Shown here: in pieces, positions 52,035-61,597 of the stretch
Layout of the letters: each line of letters starts with the position of its first letter
Numbering within the stretch: position 1 is the first letter of the stretch
NCBI GenBank assembly: GCA_035363095.1
Contig: DAOSEK010000005.1
Span: forward strand, 1 to 64,000
Source: DAOSEK01 sp035363095
Lineage (GTDB): Archaea > Nanobdellota > Nanobdellia > Woesearchaeales > UBA119
Direction: 5' to 3'
DNA: 64,000 nt
Position numbers and translations under genes: made by a program
Notes under the pieces: model-generated
What the model saw: only the letters and a program-made list of their open reading frames with translations
Told to the model about the DNA's origin: nothing
Databases searched by the model: none

Positions 52035-53537
52035 ATGAATGAAAAAAAGGTATATTTTTTGCTTTTTTTGGTATCGCTTTCAGTGTTTATAATAGCTTTA
52101 AGCACGTTTATTAATGCCGATTTTTTCAGTGATGATTACTCATACTTTGAATTGTTGCAGGCAAAAAATATTGCTAATACGGGTTTTCCAGATTATAATA
52201 ATGTTTTAGTGGTGGCTTCAAATAGGTTTGTGTTTATGCCGCTTTATGAGTATTTGTTAGGTGCAGTTTTTGCGTTTTTTGGGAGTGTGTTTAGTCTTAA
52301 GCTTTTTCAGGCTTTGATTCTTGCGTTAATCCCAATAGGGGTATTTAGGTTATCTTATGAGTTAAGGGGAGAACATTTTCCTGCACTATTATCTGCAATG
52401 ATAGGTGCGTTTGTACCAGTAATCTGGCAATTATCATCCAATTCTCTTTCAAAAATTCCACTAATAATAGTGCTTATGCTTTTTTCAACTGAGTTTTATT
52501 TGAAAAGTCTTGCTAATAAGAAATTTTTAGGACTTTTTTATGTTTTTTTTATAATATTGTCTTTGACTTCCAATGTATCGATACTTTTTGTATGCGCCCT
52601 TGTTTTTAGTATATTTTTGTCATCTATTGATAATAAAAAGATTAATAGTACAGAGATTGAGCTTTTGTCTTTTTGTTTTGCGGTATCAATTTTTGTTGTA
52701 ATAATAACTTATGGTGGACAGATTTCTAATATTGGAACTAAAGTGATATGGTTAAATACGCCTAGTCCTGTGTTGTCTTTGGAATATCAGGATTTTAATC
52801 TTGCTCAGTTGATATATTCTCTTGGAATATTTCCTATGATTTATGGCAGTTACTCAATATATCTTTTAACGATGGCTCAAGAGTCAAAAAAAAGAGATTA
52901 TGTAATTATGTCTTTTGTTTTGATGGGACTATTTTTACTTTGGTTAAAGATGGTTTCATGGAAAATTGGATTCTCAATATTAGGAATTTATCTTGCAGTT
53001 CAATTTACCGATTTTTTCATTTCGTTGAGAAGTAGTATAAACAAAAGCAAGATTGCGAGGTTTAAACAACATATATATTATGTTGCAATTGTATTTTTTG
53101 TGATTGGCTCATTAGTTCCTTCATTGTTTTATGTAAGATCATCATTAGATAAGTTTGCAGACCAAAATCTTTTGAGTGCAATGGTTTTTTTAAAAGAAAA
53201 GTCAGAAGATGGGCAAGCGGTCGCTATTCATCCTAGCGAAAGTCATCTGTTTCAGTATATTAGCTCAAGAAGAGTTGTAATTGATTCTAATTATATTGCA
53301 CTTATTTCTCCCGAAGATAGATATTTTGGGTTAAAAAAGATTTTCACGGAGAATTTTGAGACTAATGCAAGAGAAATCCTTGATGAACTAGGAGTCTCTT
53401 ATGTGTTTTTGACCCTTGCTACAAGAAAGGATTATAATATTACAGAACTAGCTTATGCTAAAGGTTCGCCATATTTTGAAATTATATATAATGATGGAGA
53501 CAATTTAATCTATAAGTATGATAGATCAAGTGAATGA
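52035..53537 (+). CDS. GT-C-like membrane protein (AglB/STT3-related)
   Basis: 500 residues, about 11 membrane segments, with a loop INADFFSDDYSYFELLQAKN after the first. That DDY-type acidic motif in the first extracellular loop is the GT-C position for sugar-donor handling. A C-terminal soluble part (about 380-500, FLTLATRKDYNITE...) ends in FEIIYNDGDNLIYKY, as in STT3/AglB-like proteins. The WWDYG motif of real AglB is not visible, so an oligosaccharyltransferase is unlikely; a distant GT-C transferase is more probable. Paired with a related membrane protein that overlaps its stop. Confidence 0.65.
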   Translation: MNEKKVYFLLFLVSLSVFIIALSTFINADFFSDDYSYFELLQAKNIANTGFPDYNNVLVVASNRFVFMPLYEYLLGAVFAFFGSVFSLKLFQALILALIPIGVFRLSYELRGEHFPALLSAMIGAFVPVIWQLSSNSLSKIPLIIVLMLFSTEFYLKSLANKKFLGLFYVFFIILSLTSNVSILFVCALVFSIFLSSIDNKKINSTEIELLSFCFAVSIFVVIITYGGQISNIGTKVIWLNTPSPVLSLEYQDFNLAQLIYSLGIFPMIYGSYSIYLLTMAQESKKRDYVIMSFVLMGLFLLWLKMVSWKIGFSILGIYLAVQFTDFFISLRSSINKSKIARFKQHIYYVAIVFFVIGSLVPSLFYVRSSLDKFADQNLLSAMVFLKEKSEDGQAVAIHPSESHLFQYISSRRVVIDSNYIALISPEDRYFGLKKIFTENFETNAREILDELGVSYVFLTLATRKDYNITELAYAKGSPYFEIIYNDGDNLIYKYDRSSE

Positions 53538-54982
53538 TTTATATGGAATTTGAAAATGTATCAGTTGGGAAGAAAAAGAATTATTTTTTAATAGCTATTG
53601 CTTTGATTGTTTTATTAAATAGTTTTTTGATATTTCAAACACAAGAGAATTCTATTATTTCAGGTTTTGATAAAAAAATAGTTATGCAAGATGATCTCCC
53701 AAACCCTGTTTTGAGTAAGTTTTCAAGTTTTATCTCTTTAGTTTCAAATATGGATGTTGGTTGGTTATTAGTTTTTTTGCTGTTAAATATTTTTATTTTG
53801 CTGTTTTATTTTGCAATTAGAAATTATTCAGATTCAAATGTCGCATTTTTTAGCTCAATTGTGTTGATATTTTCTCCAACACACCTTTTTTTTAATAGTT
53901 CTTTTAATCTTATTTTTTTGCTTGAATTGATTATTGTTTTGATTTTCTTGTTGTTTTCATTTAAGAATAAAATACTTGTTTCAATCGGGTTTTTTTTGTT
54001 GATTTGTGCTTCTTTTTTAAATCCAGTTTTTTTTATAGTGCTTGCAATTCTCACTATATTTAGTATTTGGAGAAAAGAGGAATTTAGAAAAACTAAGCTT
54101 TTCTTTTTATTGATTTTTGCACTGTGCGTTATTGCCTATTATATTATTTTTGGTGGGATTAAAGGACAATTGCCAGATTATCCTATGCATAGTTTTTTGG
54201 ATTTTTTGTTTGAATTCTCTTTAATATTTGGAGTGATTTTGATAAGTATAATTTTGGCAGTCGTAAATTTTTTCATAGGAAGTTATAAAGATAATCAAAA
54301 AAAGATTATTGCGCTTTTTTTGATGGGGTTTGCAATGATTTTCTTTTCGCTTTATTATGTTTCTTTTTTGAATATAGTAACCAGTGCACTATGTGGCGCC
54401 ACTATCTGTTTTATTGTTTTTAGAAAATGGGAAATTTTGACTGTAAAGGTTACTACTTTTTTTATTATTATGCTATTGATTGTGTATTCTTGCGCTCAGC
54501 TATTTTACTTTTTGTCAATTGCTCCGCCTTCATTTGATGTTTTGAGCGAATTAAGAAATATGAATGAGGCGGGTTTTGATTTTTCAAGGGTTATAAGCCA
54601 TCCATTATATGAGGTTTATATTAGAGAGATTTCACAAAATAAGGGTTTTTATGAGATTGGGTCTAGTCAGTATCTATCAAGGGATTTTAAGGATATCCTT
54701 TCATATTGGAACCAAAGTGCTAAGTTTGATTCTGAGACTTTGCAAAATTTAAACAATTTTTTCTATTCAAGATCAATTGATAAAACGCTTAACGCTGGAA
54801 AGTTCTTAGAAGTTGATTATGTTCTTATTACAAATGAGATGAGAAATGGACTGACTTGGGAAAAAAAGGAAGAGGGATTATTGTTTGTGATCCGGAATAA
54901 AGAGGTATTTGAAAGGCTTATAGATGATGAAAACATTACCCTTATAAAGATAAATTATGATGGCATTAATTCTGAAGATTAG
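53534..54982 (+). CDS. GT-C-like membrane protein, second copy
   Basis: 482 residues, about 11 membrane segments, with a C-terminal soluble domain (ISHPLYEVYIREISQNKG to the end) resembling the first gene's tail. An extended loop after the first segment contains NPVLSKFSSF. No GT-C aspartate motif is obvious. Start overlaps the previous stop (ATGA) at 53534; a second ATG at 53543 is also possible. Likely a polyprenyl-linked sugar transferase or flippase-like component (inference). Confidence 0.6.
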   Translation: MIYMEFENVSVGKKKNYFLIAIALIVLLNSFLIFQTQENSIISGFDKKIVMQDDLPNPVLSKFSSFISLVSNMDVGWLLVFLLLNIFILLFYFAIRNYSDSNVAFFSSIVLIFSPTHLFFNSSFNLIFLLELIIVLIFLLFSFKNKILVSIGFFLLICASFLNPVFFIVLAILTIFSIWRKEEFRKTKLFFLLIFALCVIAYYIIFGGIKGQLPDYPMHSFLDFLFEFSLIFGVILISIILAVVNFFIGSYKDNQKKIIALFLMGFAMIFFSLYYVSFLNIVTSALCGATICFIVFRKWEILTVKVTTFFIIMLLIVYSCAQLFYFLSIAPPSFDVLSELRNMNEAGFDFSRVISHPLYEVYIREISQNKGFYEIGSSQYLSRDFKDILSYWNQSAKFDSETLQNLNNFFYSRSIDKTLNAGKFLEVDYVLITNEMRNGLTWEKKEEGLLFVIRNKEVFERLIDDENITLIKINYDGINSED

Positions 54983-55132
54983 TTGATTTGGTCAGAGCAT
55001 GGATATTTTTTCTTAAGACTTGTTATTGCGTATATGTTGTGTATAAAGGATTTGAGGTTTTTTAGTTTTTTTTGAGTTATTTATAAAAAAAACTAGAAAC
55101 TTTATATATTTGAACATTCAATCAAGTAATAT

Positions 55133-56428
55133 ATGGATTATGGAAGATTAATATTAGATGTAGTGTATTTTATTTCCTTGTACTATGCGGTTTTTTGGCT
55201 GGTCACTTTTTTTAGTGAGAAACAACTAAAGGTTTTAAGAGAAAACTTTTCGTATCCTAAAATAAGCATTATTATCCCAATGTATAATGAAGAACAAAAT
55301 ATTGTAGACACTATTGAGAATATTTGTGATGTTGATTATGATAAAAAAAAGTTAAGATTGATTGTGGTTGATGATGGATCGCAGGATAAAAGCTATGAAC
55401 TTGCGAACGCAACACTTATGCAAGTAAAGAAAAAATATCCTGAAATCGATACTCTTTTGTTAAGACAAGATAATAGTGGTAAGTATAGGGCAATGAATTA
55501 TGCTTTGGAATATGTAGAGACTGAATTTTTTGCAACCCTTGATGCGGATTCTTATCCTTCTAAGGATTCTTTGAAAATTGTGTTACGCGAGTTTTCTTCT
55601 AAAAATATTGCAGCAGTTACTCCCATTTTAAAAGTTTATAAGCCTAAAGGAATACTTGAAAAGATTCAAGCGATTGAATATTCAATCAATCATTTTTACA
55701 AATCAATTCTTTCTAAGGGAAATGCTATACATGTAACCCCAGGGCCACTTGCGGTTTATAAAACTGATATTGTTAAGACATTGGGTGGATTTAGACAAGG
55801 TCATAAGACTGAAGATATGGAACTTGCTGTAAGAATACAAAAGAATCACTATAAAATAGTCCAAGCAAATGATGCTATTGTTTATACTAAATGCCCAAGG
55901 ACATTGAAATCTTTGTTTGCACAAAGAAAAAGATGGAATTTGGGTACACTTAGAAACATTATAGATTATAGATCACTTTTATTTAATAAAAAGTACGGAG
56001 ATTTTGGATTGTTTCAATTTCCCATGATTTTAATGTCAGGCATATTGAGTGTTTCTATTTTAACATTAATGGCGCTACAACGAAGGGATTCAATAAGAAG
56101 GGCTTATTTGAGTATAAAGGCTTATAATTTTAATTTTATAGAGTATCTTATTGATTCGTTTGGAACTTTGAATTTTAAGTATTGGTTTTTTAATCTTGAA
56201 CTTAAGTCCATTGTAATGTTTGGATTTTTCTTTTTGATAACGCTTTATGTTGTCTATAAGTCACTCAATTTGAATAAGATAAAGATGAATTTGAAAAAGC
56301 TTAATGATACTTTTGTATCATTTGTAGTTTTTGCTTTTTTTTATTATTTGTTTCTATCAGTAGTTTGGCTTTCTGTTTTTAAGGATTTTTTCTTGAAAAA
56401 GGATGTTATATGGAAAAAAAGTGTTTAA
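55133..56428 (+). CDS. Processive GT2 glycosyltransferase (BcsA/HAS-like)
   Basis: 431 residues. The GT2 catalytic domain has SIIIPMYNEEQNIVDTI, VVDDGSQDKS, the DxD-like ATLDADS, and the later TEDMELA. FAQRKRWNLG corresponds to the Q(Q/R)xRW motif of processive polysaccharide synthases. A membrane segment starts the protein and three or four end it. Makes a beta-linked polymer or a lipid-linked sugar; product unknown. The next gene overlaps its stop region. Confidence 0.85.
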   Translation: MDYGRLILDVVYFISLYYAVFWLVTFFSEKQLKVLRENFSYPKISIIIPMYNEEQNIVDTIENICDVDYDKKKLRLIVVDDGSQDKSYELANATLMQVKKKYPEIDTLLLRQDNSGKYRAMNYALEYVETEFFATLDADSYPSKDSLKIVLREFSSKNIAAVTPILKVYKPKGILEKIQAIEYSINHFYKSILSKGNAIHVTPGPLAVYKTDIVKTLGGFRQGHKTEDMELAVRIQKNHYKIVQANDAIVYTKCPRTLKSLFAQRKRWNLGTLRNIIDYRSLLFNKKYGDFGLFQFPMILMSGILSVSILTLMALQRRDSIRRAYLSIKAYNFNFIEYLIDSFGTLNFKYWFFNLELKSIVMFGFFFLITLYVVYKSLNLNKIKMNLKKLNDTFVSFVVFAFFYYLFLSVVWLSVFKDFFLKKDVIWKKSV

Positions 56429-56438
56429 GTGTTTTAAT

Positions 56439-57149
56439 ATGGAAAAAAGGAAATTTGACAAGAATAGATACTGGATTGCATTTCTTATAACGTTAGCAGT
56501 TTTTTCGATTGGAATGTTTTTTGGATTTTGGATGGATACCGCAAGGGTTGATTATATGGCGCAGATTTCAAATATCCAGGAACTAAATTATAGAAGTTTG
56601 CAGTTGCAGTATCAACTAGTTTCAGATGATGTTTTGAAGGATGAGTGTAGGGCTATTAAAGAGTTGTTTGATACATTCATAATAGAACTTGAGCAATCAA
56701 GGGAAAGGATTGAGGTGTATAGTGAGGATGCTAAGGTTAAAAAGGATGAATTTCAAACTCTACTTAGGAGATATACTTTATCACAGATAAATTATTGGTA
56801 TATTTCAAATAAGTTCAAGGAAAAATGCCCAAAATCAAGTGACTATGTTACAATTGTTTATTTTCATTCTAATCCTTCGGAATGCCCAAAATGTGATGAC
56901 CAAGGAGCAATTTTAGATTATTTCAAACTTAAGCTTAAACAAAATATTCTTATTTTTGCAATTAGTGAAAATACTAAGATGGAACCTACTGTTAGTTTAA
57001 TCAAAAACTCTTATAATGTCACGACTTATCCTACATTGATAATTGATAATGATTTGGTGACTGATTTTGTAAGTAGAGAAGAATTAAGAAGTATTCTTTG
57101 TTCCAGATTCCAAACAGAAGAGAATAAAGCCATTATCTGCAATGAATAA
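56439..57149 (+). CDS. Membrane-anchored thioredoxin-like protein
   Basis: About 236 residues from the ATG at 56439 (MEKRKFDKNRYW). One membrane segment (WIAFLITLAVFSIGMFFGFW), a coiled-coil/helical stretch (residues 45-125), then a thioredoxin-like fold with SNPSECPKCDDQG (CxxC redox pair) and the cis-proline TTYPTLIIDN. The redox domain is predicted outside the cell; such proteins act as disulfide oxidoreductases. It overlaps the GT2 end by reading frame only if started at 56403, so the later ATG is preferred. Confidence 0.75.
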   Translation: MEKRKFDKNRYWIAFLITLAVFSIGMFFGFWMDTARVDYMAQISNIQELNYRSLQLQYQLVSDDVLKDECRAIKELFDTFIIELEQSRERIEVYSEDAKVKKDEFQTLLRRYTLSQINYWYISNKFKEKCPKSSDYVTIVYFHSNPSECPKCDDQGAILDYFKLKLKQNILIFAISENTKMEPTVSLIKNSYNVTTYPTLIIDNDLVTDFVSREELRSILCSRFQTEENKAIICNE

Positions 57150-57287
57150 CCTTTCAAGTATAAGTCTAGGATTTATCTTGCTTAGCTATTAAAGGTTATT
57201 TATCAGGAGATTTCTTTTTTTAGCGAGGTCAAAGGATATAGGTATGTAAAAAGGTGTATTTAACAAAGTATAACAAAGTAAAAAAAG

Positions 57288-57767
57288 TTATTTTCTTTTT
57301 TTGATAGTTATAATGTCTCCAAGAGTTATTCCTTCAGATTTGCTTTTTGTGTTTTCTATTTTTTCTTCTTTTGAGATTTCAACTAATTTAATTCCATAGA
57401 AATTTTCAAGTTTTCGTGCTAGAGGTATTGAAGGTTCTCTTTTTCCAGTTTCAAGTGTATGTAAGATTGATACTTTTTCAGATAATTTTTTAGCGGCATC
57501 TTCTTGTTTTATTCCTAACCTTTGTCTTGCTAGGCTTATGAGTTTTGAGTAGTTTTTAACTATAAATTCATTTGTTTCTTCTACTGTTCGTTTTTGCGTG
57601 ATTGTGCTCTTTTCAATTTGAGGTCGTAAATGCTCTTTAGGGGTATTGGTTTCTTTAGCTATTACTTTGCCAAAGGAGCTACATTCTTTGCAAAGGCTTA
57701 ATGTTGAGCCTTCTACAACTGTTTTATAAAGTTCTTCAACGTTTTTACCACAAAGCTCGCATATCAT
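57288..57767 (-). CDS. Multiprotein bridging factor aMBF1
   Basis: 159 residues. The N-terminal zinc ribbon (C3, C6 in MICELC; C26, C29 in LCKEC) and the C-terminal Cro/C1-type HTH (YSKLISLARQRLGIKQEDAA, KLSEKVSILHTLETGKREPS) are the archaeal MBF1 layout. The eukaryotic homologue is a transcription coactivator, while archaeal MBF1 associates with the small ribosomal subunit. It is divergent from TrpS, 100 bases away. Confidence 0.9.
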   Translation of the reverse strand: MICELCGKNVEELYKTVVEGSTLSLCKECSSFGKVIAKETNTPKEHLRPQIEKSTITQKRTVEETNEFIVKNYSKLISLARQRLGIKQEDAAKKLSEKVSILHTLETGKREPSIPLARKLENFYGIKLVEISKEEKIENTKSKSEGITLGDIITIKKRK

Positions 57768-57867
57768 ATCTATGACCCCCTTTTTAGTAATTATGAATTT
57801 TTGTTCTTTTTATAATTTCTCATTGTATACAATATATTTATATATTAAATTGTATGTAACAGGTTTT

Positions 57868-58962
57868 ATGAAAAAAGAGATTGACCCTTGGTCTTCAGAT
57901 TTACTTAAGAATTATCAGCATCTCATTAAGGAGTTTGGGCTTTTTGAATTTGACTTTAAAGATAAGGAGCTCGATAGTTATTTTGTAAGGAGAAATATAA
58001 TAATTGCACACAGGAATTTTGAGAAGGTTGTTGCAAGGATTAAGGCAAATAAACCTTTTATTAATATGACTGGGATTGCTTCTTCTGGAAGGGTTCATTT
58101 GGGGCATAAGGTGGATATTGATGTCTCGCTTTTTTTGCAACGGCTTGGTGCGATTAATTATTTTTGTGTTGCGGATTTGGATGCTTATCTTTCAAGGCCT
58201 GATGAAAAGATTAGAAGTCTTGAGAATGCGAAAAAGAATGCTGTTGAAAATCTTGCTCATGCGTTTGCTTTGGGGATTGAACCAAAGAAATCTTATGCCC
58301 AATCAAATAAGCCTAAAAGGTATTATGAGTTTTCGTTTGAGATTTCTAAGAAGATTACCCAAAACACATATAAGGCAATTTATGGGCATACTGATCTTGG
58401 AAAGATCTCTTCAGTACTTTTACAGATTGCAGATATTTTGCATCCCCAGCTAAAGGAGTTTGAGGGAAAGATGCCAAGTGTAACAGGGATAGGACTTGAC
58501 CAGGACCCTCATGCAAGGCTTACAAGGGATGTTATGCAAAGGCTTTCTTATCCACTAGAGGTACCATCATTTCTTTATTTTAGTCATCAGGCAGGCCTTA
58601 ATGGAAACCTTAAGATGAGCTCATCTGAACCTGATAATACTATTTTTTTAGATGATGATGAACATGATGTGAAAAGGAAGATTTCAAGGGCGCTTACAGG
58701 TGGAAGGAATACCTCTGAAGAGCAAAAAAAGCTTGGAGGAGAGCCGGATAAGTGCATGGTTTATGAGCTTTATAAATACCATTTTACTGATGAGTCAAGG
58801 TTTAATGAGATTAGAAAAACATGTATTTCTGGGGAGAGAACCTGTGGCGGGTGTAAGAAGGAATGTATTGTGTTTTTCCAAAAGATGCTTAAAGAGCACC
58901 AAGAGAAATATAAGAGTATGCTTTCAGTTGCTAAAGAAGTTGTGTTTGGCAAAATGAAGTAA
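57868..58962 (+). CDS. trpS: Tryptophanyl-tRNA synthetase
   Basis: About 364 residues, class I synthetase of the archaeal/eukaryotic TrpRS type. The HIGH-type motif is SSGRVHLGH (about residue 70-78) and the KMSKS-type motif is KMSSS. GIGLDQDPHARLTRDV and the C-terminal CGGCKKECIVFF cysteine pair are also typical. The ATG at 57868 (MKKEIDPWSSDLLKNY) fits homologues; the upstream frame to 57772 is not protein-like. Confidence 0.94.
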   Translation: MKKEIDPWSSDLLKNYQHLIKEFGLFEFDFKDKELDSYFVRRNIIIAHRNFEKVVARIKANKPFINMTGIASSGRVHLGHKVDIDVSLFLQRLGAINYFCVADLDAYLSRPDEKIRSLENAKKNAVENLAHAFALGIEPKKSYAQSNKPKRYYEFSFEISKKITQNTYKAIYGHTDLGKISSVLLQIADILHPQLKEFEGKMPSVTGIGLDQDPHARLTRDVMQRLSYPLEVPSFLYFSHQAGLNGNLKMSSSEPDNTIFLDDDEHDVKRKISRALTGGRNTSEEQKKLGGEPDKCMVYELYKYHFTDESRFNEIRKTCISGERTCGGCKKECIVFFQKMLKEHQEKYKSMLSVAKEVVFGKMK

Positions 58963-59222
58963 ATTTTTTAAGTATTTTAGTCTTTTATGATTGTAGATTA
59001 ATAAATACTGCTTGTATTTACATTGAATTTTTCTTTACATTATTTAGATAGAATCTGATTGTAAACAAGACAAGTGTTAGTGTTTCATTTAATTTGTTTT
59101 TCATTCATAACGATTGATAAATTCAAGATTGCATAAGAATTGGTATTTTACGATAAAATGGTTTATAATGTGTAGTATTTTATGGATAATGGGAGTTATA
59201 TTCTATTATTACTCGGGGTACA

Positions 59223-59663
59223 CTACGAAAAGAAAGGGACCCACTCATGAATGAGCTGCGACCTTGGAGTTATGAGTAAAAAACCTAGTTTATGCATTAT
59301 GCGTTCAACATTTCGCATTGAATACGTTTTGCCAATTTCTTATTCAATTAGTTTGGCAACTTGCTTTGAACTTATCGATTTGAAATTATTATCTGCAGAC
59401 TCGATAACAGATAAAATCCTATCTTTCAATAGGGCGATCTTTTTTTTTGGTCAGCTATGTTGGTCTGCCAGACCTAAGCATAGTTTGAAAATTCTGCTAT
59501 TTTCATAGTTGCGAATCCAACGATGGACTATTGATTGACTACAACCGAGCAAATTTGCAAGGTACTATTGGTTTTTTCCTTGAGAATTCAATTTCACAAT
59601 CGGTTTTCGTTCCTGAAGACTTAATATGTTATCACCGGAATAAGAAATAATGTCTACTAGCAT
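59223..59663 (-). pseudogene. IS630-like transposase remnant (first ORF)
   Basis: A minus-strand frame of 147 codons, open except for three stops: TAG, TGA and TAA. Translated across them it reads LSLQERKPIVKLNSQG..., a helix-turn-helix LANLLGCSQSIVHRWIRNYE, and SMRNVERIMHKLGF, TPRSQLIHEW as in IS630-family N-terminal parts. The starting ATG is at 59663. No frameshift is needed; each stop is one base from a sense codon. The DDE catalytic half and the ends are missing. It sits exactly at the edge of the accessory operon. Confidence 0.75.
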
Positions 59664-59732
59664 ATATGCTTTACCTTCGTTGCCAATAAATTAATAGGAA
59701 GACTTATAATAGTGTTTATATTTCATACTTGT

Positions 59733-60738
59733 ATGAAGCCTTCAGTGTCTAATTATATTTCCTCTTTGGAAATTCACACAAGTATTAATTGGGACAGTAT
59801 ATTACAACCCGATGATTTAATAATTACTACAAAAACACCTTATGAAAAATATCCGTTAAAAGGAAAAGCGGTTGTTATTTCAAGCAATAAGTTTGTAGAG
59901 ATAAAAACATTATTAGATGTAAGACACGTTAAAAGGGTTATAGGAGTTGGTGGTGGTACTGCCATAGATGTAGCAAAGACTGTCGCTTCAAAAAGGACTC
60001 TTCCGATGATAGCAATTCCTACAATTTTGTCTACCAATGTTTTTTCAACAAATAAGTCTACCATTTTCTTTGATAAAATCACTAGCATTTCTACAACAAT
60101 TCCAAATAAAGTGATAATACCTTTCGATATTGAAATCAAGTTCACAAAGGTATTTGTTAGCAGGTCTTGCGGATATAATGTCAATACATACTGCATCTAA
60201 AGATTGGGAAATTGCTTCCTTTGTAGAACCTATTAATCTGCCTTTATATGAAATAAGCAAGAGCTTACTCAAATCTGCAAAACTGCTTTACCCATTGTTA
60301 AAGGAACCAACTGAATTTGTTATACAACAATTTGTCTTTACTCTTTTATATGCGGGCTATATCACAAATACATACACTAACGGAAGACCAGAAAGTGGTT
60401 CAGAACATATGGTGTCTAGGGCAATTGATGAACTTTATTCGGATTTACACATACTGCATGGAGAAAGTGTCCTATTCGGCATATTGGCAATGAGTATATT
60501 TCAAAACAATGAAGATGATTTTTTATTTGAAGTTGCAAAGGATATGACTTTGTTAAAAATTTTAAAGGAAAATCTTACAAAAAAAGATTTGGTTCAATCA
60601 TTGTTATATGCCTCAACGATACGGCCCGAAAGATTTAGTATATTTAGTATTAAAAATATGAACAGTTGTATGGCTAATGGAATAGTAGAAAAAATATTCA
60701 AAAGGTTGGAAAATGATGAGGATATTACCTTTTTATAA
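59733..60738 (+). pseudogene. Glycerol-1-phosphate dehydrogenase-like gene, frameshifted
   Basis: Two overlapping frames make one protein of about 335 residues. The first carries VIGVGGGTAIDVAKTVASK (NAD-binding) and IPTILSTNVFSTNKS. The second, from about 60127 (LKSSSQRYLLAGLADIMSIH), carries the metal-binding ASKDWEIA, GSEHMVSRA and LHGESVLFG. These zinc/iron-ligand positions match the EgsA/AraM family. The break lies near 60122-60130; one- or two-base loss (for example TA in a gatatattg run) restores the frame. Could be error or real inactivation. Domain order otherwise intact. First gene of the island operon. Confidence 0.75.
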
Positions 60739-61597
60739 AATCCAAGAAGATGGCACTTATTACCTTGATTCATATAAACTATTTTCCTATACTGATGTGA
60801 AAAGTCTTTATGAAAAGGGAGTCACTGTAGATTTTTCTTTTGATAAACCAAGAAAAACGAAAGGCAACATCTTATTTTTGGAGCCGCATCCGGATGACAT
60901 TGCTCTTTCAGCGGGTCAGTACTTATTAATGAAAATTTCTGAAGGTTTCTCTTGTCACATCATTAGCTTTTTCTCAAAAGCAAGCCTAGCTACATTTCCT
61001 TGGAATTCTAAAATTGAAATTAGCCAAGATAAGTATTTCTCACTCAGAGTTTTAGAAAATGATTTATTATTTAGAGAATTTCTTCATGAGAACTTATTAA
61101 ATTTGAATTTGCCACAAGCACTTCTGAGGGGATATCTTTCAGTAAGCGATCGAGTTTCAAACGAAGATCGAGAAGTTATAAAATACATTAAAAGCAAGGT
61201 TAAAAAATATGTCGATGAAAATGGAATTGAAGAAGTCATATCACCTCTAGGTATTGGATATCATGTAGACCATCTTATTACTTACGATGTAGCTCTAAGT
61301 ATAAATCACAAAAAAACAATTTTTTATTTAGATTACCCTTATGCTAATAGCACACATTTGACAAACAAAAGATTAGATGAGATATTAAACTCAAAAAAAA
61401 TTAAATTTATTTACTATCCTGCAGATGAAAAATCTATAGATTTTAATTCCACAATGTTGTCTTTTTATAAGAGTCAATTTGATGATATTGATAAGCATCA
61501 ATGGATTTCTTTATTAAAAGAAAGATTTAGAGCATGCCAATTTGAAACATTAAACACTGATCAGGAATATATGTATAAAATGTGCAATTTAAAATGA
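60713..61597 (+). CDS. PIG-L/LmbE-family N-acetyl-sugar deacetylase
   Basis: 294 residues. The zinc-site motif LEPHPDDIALSAGQYLL (PHPDD) and the later GYHVDHLITYD (HxxH) identify the LmbE/PIG-L family of GlcNAc and amino-sugar deacetylases. An N-terminal ~45 residues precede the core. It overlaps the end of the previous gene by 26 bases and its own stop overlaps the next ATG. The likely substrate is an N-acetylated sugar or cyclitol conjugate (inference from family). Confidence 0.87.
   Translation: MMRILPFYKIQEDGTYYLDSYKLFSYTDVKSLYEKGVTVDFSFDKPRKTKGNILFLEPHPDDIALSAGQYLLMKISEGFSCHIISFFSKASLATFPWNSKIEISQDKYFSLRVLENDLLFREFLHENLLNLNLPQALLRGYLSVSDRVSNEDREVIKYIKSKVKKYVDENGIEEVISPLGIGYHVDHLITYDVALSINHKKTIFYLDYPYANSTHLTNKRLDEILNSKKIKFIYYPADEKSIDFNSTMLSFYKSQFDDIDKHQWISLLKERFRACQFETLNTDQEYMYKMCNLK

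Noticed and set aside
59223..59663. Functional gene using stop-codon readthrough or recoding
   Set aside because: Three different stops (TAG, TGA, TAA) plus a missing catalytic half fit a decayed transposase far better.
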